Source: GCA-2709075 sp964492555 (GTDB taxonomy: Bacteria; Pseudomonadota; Alphaproteobacteria; MPNO01; UBA2964). From it: a stretch of 64,000 nucleotides of DNA. Shown here one piece after another: positions 18,064-26,844 of the stretch (the first letter of the stretch is position 1; the number at the start of each line of letters is the position of its first letter). Below the pieces are notes generated by a model. The model saw only the letters and a program-made list of their open reading frames with translations. It was not told the origin of the DNA and ran no database searches. The stretch is taken from positions 1 through 64,000 of the forward strand of contig CAZBKQ010000009.1 in the NCBI GenBank assembly GCA_964492555.1, written 5' to 3'. The translations under genes and the position numbers were made by a program.

Positions 18064-18206
18064 CGAAAAACACCCCTTTTTCGTATGGCCGGGTTGTTAT
18101 GTGAGACAAGCGTTATTATCTATTTTCGAGTGGCGCGCGATGCGCCGCCTATTTATCCGATTTTATTCAGATTTCTTGCTTTATTCCCTAAATTTCAGGA
18201 TCCGAT

Positions 18207-18818
18207 ATGAAAAACGTTAAATTCTATCCGGAAGAACGGATCGGTCTGTTTATCGATGGTTCCAACCTCTACGCCGCCGCGCGCGCTTTGGGTTTCGATA
18301 TCGATTACAAGAATTTGCTGGAGATTTTCTCCTCATCCGGCCGGCTGGTCCGCGCCTATTACTACACCGCCCTGATGGAAGATCAGGAATATCTGCCAAT
18401 CCGTCCGCTTGTCGACTGGCTCGACTATAACGGCTACACAATGGTCACCAAGCCGACGAAGGAATTCACCGACTCCGCCGGCCGGCGGAAGATCAAGGGC
18501 GACATGGATATGGAACTCGCCATCGACGTACTCGAGATGGCGGAACATATCGACCATGTCGTGCTGTTTTCTGGCGACGGGGATTTCAGGCGGTTGGTCG
18601 ATGCGGTTCAGCGTCGTGGTTGCCGTGTGACAGTGGTCAGCACCTTCCGCACCTCGCCGCCGATGGTCGCGGACGAATTGCGCCGCCAGACCGACAACTT
18701 CATCGAACTCGGTGATCTTGCCGACCGGATCGCCCGTCAGCCGCGGCAGGGTGACAGTCATCCCGATGATTTCGATCCGCCTCCAGGGGCGCCGGACGAT
18801 ATGCTGGAGCCCGCCTAA
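18207..18818 (+). CDS. NYN-domain protein (LabA/DUF88 family)
   Basis: The 203-residue protein matches the NYN nuclease domain: G-L-F-I-D-G-S-N-L-Y near residue 13, G-D-M-D-M-E-L-A-I-D-V-L-E-M near 105, and F-S-G-D-G-D-F-R-R-L-V near 128. The acidic residues in these blocks form the PIN-like active site. LabA/DUF88 proteins are predicted RNases, and LabA-like proteins link to circadian or regulatory phenotypes in some bacteria. The C-terminal tail is proline- and aspartate-rich and probably unstructured. The gene is divergent from folK. Confidence 0.88.
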   Translation: MKNVKFYPEERIGLFIDGSNLYAAARALGFDIDYKNLLEIFSSSGRLVRAYYYTALMEDQEYLPIRPLVDWLDYNGYTMVTKPTKEFTDSAGRRKIKGDMDMELAIDVLEMAEHIDHVVLFSGDGDFRRLVDAVQRRGCRVTVVSTFRTSPPMVADELRRQTDNFIELGDLADRIARQPRQGDSHPDDFDPPPGAPDDMLEPA

Positions 18819-18829
18819 CAGGCACGACA

Positions 18830-19486
18830 TTGGACCGTCTTCCCTTTTCAGACCCGGACCCCGATTGCGATCTATGCCCCAGACTTGCCGCGTTTCGGGA
18901 AGACTGGCGGAGGCGCGAATCGGAATGGTTCAACGCTCCCGTTCCCGCCTTTGGCAATCTCGATGCACAACTTCTGATCGTCGGATTGGCCCCCGGCCTG
19001 AAAGGGGCGAACCGAACCGGCCGCCCCTTTACGGGCGACTATGCCGGCGATTTGCTTTACGCAACGCTCGACAAGTTCGGGTTCGCCAAAGGCAGCTACG
19101 CGAAAATCAGGGATGACGGCCTTGACCTGATAAACTGCCGCATCAGCAATGCTGTTCGCTGTGTGCCGCCGCAAAACAAACCGGTCGGGGCGGAGGTTAC
19201 CGCTTGCCGCCCGTTTCTGATCAATGAAATCGCCGCGATGCCCAATTTACGCTGTATTCTGACACTGGGTGCCTTGTCGCATGGAGCGACCCTGGCGGCA
19301 TTGGGTGAAAAAAAATCGGCCTGGAAATTCGGACATGCCGCGTTTCACCTGTTGGACAACGGGCTCGTTCTGGCCAACAGCTATCATTGTTCGCGCTACA
19401 ACACGAACACCGGCCGGCTTACGGAAGAAATGTTCGAAGCCGTGTTTACCGAAATCAGGTCATTGCTGGGCGATCCCGCTCAGTAG
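18830..19486 (+). CDS. Uracil-DNA glycosylase, family 5 (UdgB-like)
   Basis: The 218-residue protein shows C-D-L-C-P-R-L with four-cysteine features near the N-terminus, G-L-A-P-G-L-K-G-A-N-R-T-G-R-P-F-T-G-D, the diagnostic family 5 motif, and S-Y-H-C-S-R-Y-N-T-N-T-G-R-L near the C-terminus, equivalent to the HPS-type motif 2. It is probably an Fe-S-cluster enzyme removing uracil or other deaminated bases. The start codon appears to be TTG (18830), 12 nt after the NYN gene stop. It may be co-transcribed with that gene. Confidence 0.82.
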   Translation: MDRLPFSDPDPDCDLCPRLAAFREDWRRRESEWFNAPVPAFGNLDAQLLIVGLAPGLKGANRTGRPFTGDYAGDLLYATLDKFGFAKGSYAKIRDDGLDLINCRISNAVRCVPPQNKPVGAEVTACRPFLINEIAAMPNLRCILTLGALSHGATLAALGEKKSAWKFGHAAFHLLDNGLVLANSYHCSRYNTNTGRLTEEMFEAVFTEIRSLLGDPAQ

Positions 19487-19510
19487 GTTCCCGGACCGCC
19501 CAGCAAAGAA

Positions 19511-20245
19511 TCAAAGAACGGTCAGCATCGCCGCGACCAGCGGATGCCGGACAACGTCCTTCTGTCCCAGCCTGACGACCGAAACATGATCGCACATATC
19601 ATCAAGACGCGTTGCCGCCTCTCGTAGTCCCGACATCCCGGTCAGCAGATCAGTCTGTTCGGGATCACCGGTCAGAACCAGTTTTGAATTCCAGCCGAGA
19701 CGCGTCAGCAGCATCTTTAGCTGTCCATAGGTGCAATTCTGCGCCTCATCGATGACGACATAGGCGTTATTCAGCGTGCGCCCGCGCATATAGGCGATGG
19801 GCGCCACTTCGATCGCGTCTTCCGCCATCAGCGCCTTGAGCCGTTTCCCCCCCAACCGGTCGGAGAGCACGTCATAGATTGGCCGCAGATAGGGCGCGAT
19901 TTTAGCTTCCATATCGCCCGGCAAGAAACCAAGGCTCTCGCCGGCCTCCACCGCCGGGCGGCATAGAATGATGCGCTGGACTTCGCCGGCCTCCAGCGCT
20001 TCCACGGCCTTGGAAACGGCAATAAAAGTCTTACCCGTTCCGGCGGGACCAAGCGCCAGAACGACATCCGAGGTGTCGAGCGCGTCAATCAACAGCGCCT
20101 GTTTTTCGCTCTTCGGTTTGATATGCCGGACATAGCGCGTGTCGGTTCCGGAAAATCCGGGTTGCTCCTGACGCATTGTTTCGGGATACAAAGCGTGGAC
20201 ACGGGCTTCGTGACGCGTTGCCTTACGACGGGACCTTTTGCCCAA
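19511..20245 (-). CDS. PhoH-family ATPase
   Basis: The 244-residue protein carries Walker A L-G-P-A-G-T-G-K-T near residue 67, the PhoH-specific C-R-P-A-V-E-A-G-E-S-L-G-F-L-P-G, and Walker B V-I-D-E-A-Q-N. PhoH proteins are ATPases or helicase-like enzymes linked to RNA metabolism and phosphate or nutrient stress. It lacks the longer N-terminal domain of PhoH/YbeZ. The product is short but complete. It is convergent with the UDG gene. The first about 40 residues are basic and variable. Confidence 0.87.
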   Translation of the reverse strand: MGKRSRRKATRHEARVHALYPETMRQEQPGFSGTDTRYVRHIKPKSEKQALLIDALDTSDVVLALGPAGTGKTFIAVSKAVEALEAGEVQRIILCRPAVEAGESLGFLPGDMEAKIAPYLRPIYDVLSDRLGGKRLKALMAEDAIEVAPIAYMRGRTLNNAYVVIDEAQNCTYGQLKMLLTRLGWNSKLVLTGDPEQTDLLTGMSGLREAATRLDDMCDHVSVVRLGQKDVVRHPLVAAMLTVL

Positions 20246-20300
20246 TTAAACCTCCATCAGTTTTGCCGAGACATGCCGAGCGGTGCCGTCCCCGGGAAAC

Positions 20301-20331
20301 AAAAAAGCCCCCATCGCCAAAATGGGAGCTT
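20301..20331 (-). terminator. Rho-independent terminator (minus strand)
   Basis: On the minus strand a 10-bp stem with one G-U pair (loop of 7 nt) is followed directly by six T residues. It ends transcription coming from above 20331, that is from dapA-smpB and the sulfite-oxidase-like gene, or from an independent small transcript in the 160-nt stretch upstream. The phoH gene then begins afresh 56 nt downstream. Confidence 0.85.
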
Positions 20332-20491
20332 CCGGATCCAAGGTTGGTTCGTGCGAACCTGATGTGTCGGGACGAGGAATTGTACTACTCACGTCGAGAC
20401 CAGCGCCTGAACTGCGGCACTCATACGAGTACCAGAATCAGGTTACGGAATAATGACGAATCCCGGAAAAGGTTTTTGACGCCGATACCGG

Positions 20492-21160
20492 CTAATCGTC
20501 GTAGCGTTCCTCTTTCCAGGGGTCGTCCTCATTATGGTAGCCCCGGACTTCCCAGTATCCCGGCCGGTCATCCACCGCAAACTCGATCCGCCGCACCCAT
20601 TTCGCGCTTTTCCAGAAATACCAGCGAGGCATGATAATTCGCAGCGGGCCACCATGTCCCGCCGTCAACGGCGCGCCATTCCAGCTATGCGCCAGCAGAA
20701 CATCATCGGCGGCAAACTGGTCGAGCCGAACATTGGTGGTTTAGCCGTCGCGGCTGTAAAAGATGCAATGAGTCGCGTTGGCAGCGGGTTTAGCGCAGGC
20801 AATAACATGCGCCGCCGAAACGCCCTTCCACCGATTATCGTAGCGCGACCAACCGGTGACGCAGTGAATATCGCTGACGGTCCCGGTTTGCGGTTGCGAC
20901 AGAAAATCCTCCCACGACCAGATAACGCGGCTTTCCACCGCCCCATCGATCCGCAAACGCCATTTTTCAAGATCGATTTTTGGCGTAACGCCAAGATCGA
21001 GAACCGGCCAATCCTTTACCAGGCGCTGACCGGGCGGCAGGCGATCCCGGTTTGGATCACCGTCCTTTCCGGTCAGCAACCGTCCCGACCGCGCCCATTC
21101 CTGTTTCGTCTCAACCAGCTTTTCGCGCGGCCCGGAACCGTCATCCTTTTTATCAGGCAT
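20492..21160 (-). pseudogene. Sulfite oxidase-like molybdopterin oxidoreductase interrupted by TAA
   Basis: Translated from 21160, the frame shows P-G-Q-R-L-V-K-D-W-P-V-L-D-L-G and then I-H-C-V-T-G-W-S-R-Y-D-N, where the cysteine is the expected molybdenum ligand of sulfite oxidase-like enzymes. An in-frame TAA at 20741-20743 (codon 140) falls between S-R-D-G and T-T-N-V-R-L-D-Q-F-A. The same frame then continues with W-Y-F-W-K-S-A-K-W and W-E-V-R-G-Y-H-N to a stop at 20492-20494. Related proteins have a tyrosine at that place (my recollection), and a one-base change from TAT or TAC would give TAA. It is 3 nt downstream of smpB. Sequencing error or a recent mutation both fit. Confidence 0.8.
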
Positions 21161-21163
21161 GAC

Positions 21164-21631
21164 CTAACCCTTTTCGCGCATCAATCGGCCCTTTTCGCGC
21201 TCCCAATCGCGCTTCTTCTCGGTCTCGCGCTTCTCATATTGACGTTTACCTTTCGCCAGCCCGAGTTCCAGCTTGGCGATCCCGCGATCATTGAAATAGA
21301 GCTTGAGCGGCACGAGAGTCATCCCCTGCCGGTGCACCGCTCCGCCCAGCCGTTCAATCTGACGCCGGTGCAGCAACAACTTTCTTGCGCGGCGCGGTTC
21401 ATGATTGCGGCCCTCGGCCTGTTCATATTCGGGAATATAGGAATTGATCAGCCAGATTTCGCCGCCTTCCTCGCTGGCATAGGATTCAGCGATATTGGCG
21501 CGGCCCGCCCGTAGGGATTTGACCTCGCTGCCGGTCAGGACGATCCCGGTCTCAAGCGAATCCTCAATTGAATAGTTATATCTGGCCTTGCGGTTGACTG
21601 CCGCGGCACGTCCGGCACTGGCGGTCGCCAT
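21164..21631 (-). CDS. smpB: SsrA-binding protein
   Basis: The 155-residue protein matches SmpB: N-R-K-A-R-Y-N-Y near the start, E-T-G-I-V-L-T-G-S-E-V-K-S-L-R, N-S-Y-I-P-E-Y, L-V-P-L-K-L-Y-F-N and a lysine/arginine-rich C-terminal tail (K-G-K-R-Q-Y-E-K-R and following). It binds tmRNA and delivers it to stalled ribosomes for trans-translation. It lies 13 nt downstream of dapA on the same strand. The tmRNA gene itself is not visible in the window. Confidence 0.95.
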   Translation of the reverse strand: MATASAGRAAAVNRKARYNYSIEDSLETGIVLTGSEVKSLRAGRANIAESYASEEGGEIWLINSYIPEYEQAEGRNHEPRRARKLLLHRRQIERLGGAVHRQGMTLVPLKLYFNDRGIAKLELGLAKGKRQYEKRETEKKRDWEREKGRLMREKG

Positions 21632-21644
21632 TCATCGATTCCGT

Positions 21645-22517
21645 TCAAATCAAACCGGCGGCCCGCATCGCGGCCTCAACCTTCTTGCGGCTGTCATCCG
21701 AGATCGGGCAAACCGGCAGACGCACATCTTCCGTGCATTTGCCGAGGAGGCTAGCCGCATATTTCACCGGACCCGGGTTGGTCTCGCAAAACAAATCCTT
21801 ATGCAACGGCATCAGCTTTTCATTGATGGATTGCGCGCGGGAAATGTCGCCTGCCCGCCATGCCTTGTGAAATTCCGCCATCAATCCCGGCGCAATGTTC
21901 GCCGTAACGGAAATACAGCCATGCCCGCCCTGGGCAAGGAAACCCAGCTGCGTGCCGTCTTCGCCCGAAAGCTGAATAAAATCTTCTCCCGCCGCCATTT
22001 TCTGCAAGGTGGCGCGGGACACATCATTGGTCGCATCCTTGACCCCGGCGATATTGGGCAGTTCCGCCAGCCGCGCCATGGTTTCCACAGACATATCGAC
22101 CACCGACCGGCTGGGAATATTGTAAATGATAATCGGAATATCGACGGCGTCATTCAGCGCCTTGAAATGCCGGTACATCCCTTCCTGGGTCGGCTTGTTG
22201 TAATAGGGCGTGACGACCAGCGCACCATCCGCCCCGGCATCCTTTGCGTGCCGGGTGAGCATGACCGCCTCGTCCGTGGAGTTCGACCCCGTGCCCGCGA
22301 TAACCGGCACCCGGCCCGCTGCGGTTTCGATACAGAGTTCAACTACCCGCATATGTTCTTCATGGCTAAGCGTCGGTGATTCACCCGTCGTGCCACAAGG
22401 AACCAGGCCTTCGGTGCCCTCTTCTATATGCCAGTTAACCAGATCCCGGTACGCGTTTTCGTCAAGGGCGCCATCACGAAAAGGTGTGATCAGCGCACAG
22501 ATAGACCCCTGAAACAT
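21645..22517 (-). CDS. dapA: 4-hydroxy-tetrahydrodipicolinate synthase
   Basis: The 290-residue TIM barrel has G-S-I-C-A-L-I-T-P-F, the G-T-T-G-E-S-P-T-L pyruvate site, Y-Y-N-K-P-T-Q-E-G, N-I-P-S-R and the Schiff-base lysine in A-G-V-K-D-A-T. It condenses pyruvate and aspartate semialdehyde for diaminopimelate and lysine synthesis. I used the ATG at 22517, giving the usual length. It begins a group dapA-smpB-sulfite oxidase-like and is divergent from the lytic transglycosylase gene. Confidence 0.95.
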   Translation of the reverse strand: MFQGSICALITPFRDGALDENAYRDLVNWHIEEGTEGLVPCGTTGESPTLSHEEHMRVVELCIETAAGRVPVIAGTGSNSTDEAVMLTRHAKDAGADGALVVTPYYNKPTQEGMYRHFKALNDAVDIPIIIYNIPSRSVVDMSVETMARLAELPNIAGVKDATNDVSRATLQKMAAGEDFIQLSGEDGTQLGFLAQGGHGCISVTANIAPGLMAEFHKAWRAGDISRAQSINEKLMPLHKDLFCETNPGPVKYAASLLGKCTEDVRLPVCPISDDSRKKVEAAMRAAGLI

Positions 22518-22695
22518 GTCGAATTCCCGCAAGTATCTGAAGTTTAACATTTTGCCGCCAGACTGCGGCTTTGGCGCAACTTAAAACGGCTTAATTTTGA
22601 CTGCAAGGGCGCACATCTTGAATGGCCGGGCTGTTGCCTTGAGCCGTCGCCGTCTCTACGCTCGCAATGCGCGGGACGGCGACGGGGCATACGGA

Positions 22696-24714
22696 ATGGC
22701 CTTAAAAGCCAAAATTGGAGATAGAGCGAAGGCCTTCCTTTGGCGCGCGTCAGTTCCTTTCCTGATTGCGGCGCTTGTTTCTGTCCCCTCGGCATCCGCT
22801 TTGGCGGATTTGCCGACCCAGCTTTCCAACAAGGACCGCAAATTATATAGCGCAATCTTTTCCGCCATCGAAAAGGGAAACTGGAAACGGGCGTCTGTCC
22901 TGAAACGGCGGGCAACCGCACCGCTTCCAGACAAAATTCTTACCTGGTTGGCGATGAGCCGGAGCCGCGGCGATTTCTCGTTCAGAGAAATCGACCTGTT
23001 CCTGACTAACAATCCGGATTGGCCGCGTCAGAAATCATTGCGCCGCCGGGCGGAAAGCTTGATGGCTGGGGAAAAGCTTCCCGCCACCCACCGTATCGCC
23101 TGGTTCGACCGGTTTCCGCCAGTCACAACAACGGGCCGGGTGCTGCAGGCGGAGGCAATTCTGGAAACAGGGAGCCGGAAACGCGCCCATGAATTGCTGC
23201 GGAGAATATGGCGTACGAGCTCATTTACCGCGCGCGATCAGAGGCGGTTTCTGAAACGGCACAGCAAACTCTTGAACCGCGGTGATCACTGGGCGCGGCT
23301 CGATTGGCTGTTATGGCGCGGCATGCGCAGCCAGGCGCGGCGCGTCCTTCACTATGTATCAAAGGACCGCAGGCTTGAAGCCGAGGCCCGCATACGGCTA
23401 CGCGCCTTTCGCGGCGGCGTCGATGCCGCGATCACCCGGCTTCCCGCCGCGATGCGCGGTGAGCCCGGTTTTGTTTTCGAAAGACTCCGCTGGCGCCGAA
23501 AGAAGAACAGGACCGACGACGCCCTCGCCATCCTGAAGAATCCGCCGGGTAACCTTGGGCGTCCGGAGTTATGGGCGAAAGAACGGATGATTATCGCGCG
23601 GCGCCTGCTCGCCAAAGGACGCCCCGACGATGCCTGGGATGCCGTCGCCGATCACCGCATAGACCCGGCGCTGGACAGAGCGGCCTATGCCGAAATCGAA
23701 TGGCTTGCAGGCTGGATCGCCCTCAGATTTCTCGACAAGCCCGGCGAAGCCTATGCCAGATTCAGGGATTTATTCGACGCCGTTCGGTACCCCGTCAGCA
23801 AATCGCGCGCCGCGTATTGGATTGCGCGGGCGGCGCTCCGCACCGGCGACCGGGAAGAATCCAACCAATGGTTTGCCAAAGCAGCCATTCATTGGACGAC
23901 CTATCACGGACAACTCGCGGCCTATGAATTGCCGCCGCGCATGCGCCCGCTCTTTAAGGGGTCGGACCCTTTGCCGACACGCGGGGAGACCGACGCTTTC
24001 CGTAAAACCGAACTGGCGCGAGCGGTTATCCTGCTTGATCAAATCGGCCAGCATCGGCTCGCCTTGCGATTTCTGCTTCACATACCCAGACCGGGCGCAT
24101 CGCCGGAAACGCTCGTGCAGGCGGTTTATCTCGCCCGCGCTTTGGGCCGCCGTGATATGGGCGTTTGGATTTCACGCCGCGCGCTCCGGGACGGCAATGT
24201 TCTGCTGAAGGACGGTTATCCTCATGTCCCGATGCCGCGCGACGGGGTTGAACCGGCATTACTTCGGTCACTTGCGCGGCAGGAAAGCAATTTCGATCCC
24301 AAAGCCCGCAGCCGAAGCGGTGCGCTCGGCGTTATGCAGCTTATGCCGGCAACCGCCCGGGAAACCGCCCGGCGGATCGGTCTGCGCTATTCGAAAAGCA
24401 AGCTGACCAAAGATCCAGCCTATAATATCCGTATCGGACGCGCCTATATCACCGGGATGCTAGAGCGCTTCAACGGTTCGTATATTCTCGCCATTGCCGC
24501 CTATAATGCCGGGCCGCACGCGGTCGAACGGTGGCTGAGAAAGAACGGCGATCCGCGCGGCGGCGGTATCGACCCGATCGACTGGATCGAACTCATACCT
24601 TATTCGGAAACCCGGACCTATGTGCAAAGGGTATTGGGAAATCTCCAGGTTTTTCGCTACCGTGAAACGGGCGGCAAAATTGCCGTAACCCTCGAAACGG
24701 ATCTCAAGCGGTAA
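22696..24714 (+). CDS. Soluble lytic murein transglycosylase (Slt-like)
   Basis: The 672-residue protein has a signal peptide (hydrophobic core F-L-I-A-A-L-V-S-V-P, cleavage after A-L-A). It is followed by a long helical repeat region of superhelical type (residues about 50-480) and a C-terminal catalytic SLT domain. The catalytic glutamate lies in A-R-Q-E-S-N-F-D, with G-A-L-G-V-M-Q-L-M-P-A-T-A and A-A-Y-N-A-G-P-H-A-V-E-R-W. This is the Slt70 layout, which cuts the peptidoglycan glycan strand to give 1,6-anhydro ends in the periplasm. I chose the ATG at 22696, before the signal peptide, over an upstream TTG at 22597. Confidence 0.9.
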   Translation: MALKAKIGDRAKAFLWRASVPFLIAALVSVPSASALADLPTQLSNKDRKLYSAIFSAIEKGNWKRASVLKRRATAPLPDKILTWLAMSRSRGDFSFREIDLFLTNNPDWPRQKSLRRRAESLMAGEKLPATHRIAWFDRFPPVTTTGRVLQAEAILETGSRKRAHELLRRIWRTSSFTARDQRRFLKRHSKLLNRGDHWARLDWLLWRGMRSQARRVLHYVSKDRRLEAEARIRLRAFRGGVDAAITRLPAAMRGEPGFVFERLRWRRKKNRTDDALAILKNPPGNLGRPELWAKERMIIARRLLAKGRPDDAWDAVADHRIDPALDRAAYAEIEWLAGWIALRFLDKPGEAYARFRDLFDAVRYPVSKSRAAYWIARAALRTGDREESNQWFAKAAIHWTTYHGQLAAYELPPRMRPLFKGSDPLPTRGETDAFRKTELARAVILLDQIGQHRLALRFLLHIPRPGASPETLVQAVYLARALGRRDMGVWISRRALRDGNVLLKDGYPHVPMPRDGVEPALLRSLARQESNFDPKARSRSGALGVMQLMPATARETARRIGLRYSKSKLTKDPAYNIRIGRAYITGMLERFNGSYILAIAAYNAGPHAVERWLRKNGDPRGGGIDPIDWIELIPYSETRTYVQRVLGNLQVFRYRETGGKIAVTLETDLKR

Positions 24715-24731
24715 GGCGGTCGAAAAGAGGC

Positions 24732-25427
24732 ATGAAAACACCTGAAGACGGATCCGCCGCCTGCGTATTCGATGTTTATGGAACCTTGCTCGATTTCTCC
24801 TCCGCCGTTTCGCGGCTGGAAGACCGGATCGGACCGGACGCCAGGCGTCTCTCGGCGCTGTGGCGGCAGAAACAGCTTGAATATTCCTGGCTGCGCAGTC
24901 TGATGGGCCGCCATACCGACTTTTCGCAAGTTACCGCCGACGCGCTCGATTTCAGTCTTCAGGCGCTTAAAATTCACGATATGGCCCTGCGGGACGATCT
25001 GCTCGCTTTGTTCCGGACACTGGCTCCCTATCCCGAGGTGACGGGCGTGCTTGAGACAATCCGGAACGCCGGATACATGACGGCGGTATTATCGAATGGC
25101 GACCCGGAAACCCTTGGGGCCGGTCTTGAGGCCGCGGGAATCGGGTCATTATTCGACGCGGTCTATTCCGTCGAAACGGTGAGCATCTTCAAACCCCACC
25201 CCGATGTGTACCGGATTGCCTGCGACGGGCTTAAGCTGGAACCCGGTGAAATTCTGTTTATGTCGGCAAATGGCTGGGACATCGCAGGCGCGGCAAGCTT
25301 CGGGTTCGAAACCGTATGGGTCAACCGGACGGATGCGCCGCGCGAATTTCTTCCCTCTGGCCCGGCCAACCAGATGCCTGATCTGTCGCAACTTCCGGCA
25401 CTGCTGACCGCCAGATCGACACCATGA
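24732..25427 (+). CDS. Haloacid dehalogenase, type II
   Basis: The 231-residue HAD protein has the nucleophile in F-D-V-Y-G-T-L-L-D near residue 14, W-R-Q-K-Q-L-E-Y-S-W-L-R, L-S-N-G-D-P, K-P-H-P-D-V-Y and N-G-W-D-I-A-G-A. These match L-2-haloacid dehalogenases, which hydrolyse 2-haloalkanoates to the D-hydroxy acid. The whole active-site set appears present, but the physiological substrate is not certain. Its stop overlaps the next gene by 4 nt (ATGA), so translation is probably coupled to the threonine dehydratase-like gene. Confidence 0.85.
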   Translation: MKTPEDGSAACVFDVYGTLLDFSSAVSRLEDRIGPDARRLSALWRQKQLEYSWLRSLMGRHTDFSQVTADALDFSLQALKIHDMALRDDLLALFRTLAPYPEVTGVLETIRNAGYMTAVLSNGDPETLGAGLEAAGIGSLFDAVYSVETVSIFKPHPDVYRIACDGLKLEPGEILFMSANGWDIAGAASFGFETVWVNRTDAPREFLPSGPANQMPDLSQLPALLTARSTP

Positions 25428-26395
25428 CCGCGCCCACCATCGCCGACATTGAGGACGCCGCCGCCCGGTTGAAAGGACAGGCACACCGCACCCCGCTGAT
25501 TGAAACAACATCGGCCAGTCCGAAATACAGCCGGATTTTTCTGAAGACAGAAACCGAACAACGGACCGGATCGTTCAAGTTCCGCGGCGCTTATAATCGG
25601 ATCAGCCGGGTCGACGATGCGGCCAAAGCCGCCGGCGTAACCGCCTATTCTTCCGGCAATCATGCCCAGGCGGTCGCCTGTGTTGCAAAGCTGCTTGGCA
25701 TCCCTGCCGTCATCGTCATGCCCGAAGACGCGCCGGCGAAAAAACTTAATGCCACGAAGCGCTTCGGTGCCGAGGTCATTACTTATAACCGCTGGACGGA
25801 ATCGCGCGAAGACATCGCGCACCTGGTAGCGAAGAAACGCGGCATGACAATCATTCCGCCATTCGATGATCCGTTGATTATCGCCGGTCAGGGAACGGTG
25901 GGGCTTGAAATCGCCGACGACATGAAAGCTCAGGGGCTGAAACCCGATCTTATGCTTGTCCCGGCGAGCGGCGGCGGGCTGGTTTCCGGATGCGCCATCG
26001 CCATCAAGGACCGATTTCCAGATTGCAGGGTGTATTCCGTCGAACCGGAGAATTTCGACGACATCGCGCGATCGCTCGCCGCCGGAAAACGGGTAAGCAA
26101 TGCCCCGAATGCGGAAAATTCGATCTGCGACGCGCTTCTGGTGCCGACGCCCGGCGCGATTACTTTTCCGATCATGCAGGAATTGCTCGAAGGCGGGCTG
26201 ACCGTTTCCGACGACACGGTCCGAAACGCCATGCACCACGCCTGGAAAAACGAGACGCTAACCCTTGAACCGGGCGGTGCTGTGGCGCTCGCCGCATTGC
26301 TGGAAGAAGCCGCCCCTGCGGCGAAAATCGTTGTCGCCGTCTGTTCAGGCGGCAATGTTGACGACGCGTTGTTTCGCGCCGTCACCGGAAAATAG
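25424..26395 (+). CDS. Threonine dehydratase-like PLP enzyme
   Basis: The 323-residue protein has the fold-type II PLP enzyme features: F-K-F-R-G-A-Y-N with the PLP lysine at about 52, S-S-G-N-H-A-Q-A-V-A, the glycine-rich P-A-S-G-G-G-L-V-S-G, and C-S-G-G-N-V near the C-terminus. It resembles catabolic L-threonine ammonia-lyases and serine racemases. It lacks the C-terminal regulatory ACT domain of the biosynthetic IlvA, so a degradative or racemase-like role fits better. The four-base overlap with the haloacid dehalogenase suggests one transcript. Confidence 0.86.
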   Translation: MTAPTIADIEDAAARLKGQAHRTPLIETTSASPKYSRIFLKTETEQRTGSFKFRGAYNRISRVDDAAKAAGVTAYSSGNHAQAVACVAKLLGIPAVIVMPEDAPAKKLNATKRFGAEVITYNRWTESREDIAHLVAKKRGMTIIPPFDDPLIIAGQGTVGLEIADDMKAQGLKPDLMLVPASGGGLVSGCAIAIKDRFPDCRVYSVEPENFDDIARSLAAGKRVSNAPNAENSICDALLVPTPGAITFPIMQELLEGGLTVSDDTVRNAMHHAWKNETLTLEPGGAVALAALLEEAAPAAKIVVAVCSGGNVDDALFRAVTGK

Positions 26396-26403
26396 GGATC
26401 AAA

Positions 26404-26844
26404 TCAACTTTTGTTGGCGTTGAAGGGTTGAACGCTGCCGTCATCGACAACGAGATTAATGCCGATATCCTCATCCTCATTCTCTTCGAACGCATTCAAA
26501 CGGCGGCAATCCCCTTCAAGCTGCGCGCCGGATTCAATACACAGCGTTTCGTGATAGACGTCGCCGTTTACGCGCGCCGTTTCATTCAGAATAACCATCC
26601 GGGCCTTGATCTGGCCGTCGACCTGTCCCCGTACCAGCAAATGATCGGCGGCGACCGCGCCGGTGATCACACCGGACTCACCGATGCTCAACTTGTTGCA
26701 GCGCACATCGCCCTCGATAGTGCCGTCAACCTGGATTTCGCCCTCGCTGGTAAGGTCGCCACCAATCTTGAGGTCAGAGGAAATTATGGTCGGCGATCCG
26801 CTCTTGCGCTTGCCGCCATCCGTTGCGTCAGCCTTTGAAAACAT
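26404..26844 (-). CDS. Bactofilin
   Basis: The 146-residue protein has the DUF583 beta-helix core: I-S-S-D-L-K-I-G-G-D-L-T-S-E-G-E-I-Q-V-D-G-T-I-E-G-D-V and repeated strand-turn units, with a charged acidic C-terminal tail. Bactofilins polymerise without nucleotide and direct local cell-wall growth. The start at 26844 lies 17 nt inside the M23 peptidase gene. The bactofilin-M23 pair is found in many proteobacteria, where the peptidase works with the scaffold. Confidence 0.93.
   Translation of the reverse strand: MFSKADATDGGKRKSGSPTIISSDLKIGGDLTSEGEIQVDGTIEGDVRCNKLSIGESGVITGAVAADHLLVRGQVDGQIKARMVILNETARVNGDVYHETLCIESGAQLEGDCRRLNAFEENEDEDIGINLVVDDGSVQPFNANKS

Noticed and set aside
25163..26239. 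Long open frame on the minus strand opposite the haloacid dehalogenase and threonine dehydratase genes
   Set aside because: It is an antisense shadow of two well-supported plus-strand enzymes and shows no recognisable motifs.
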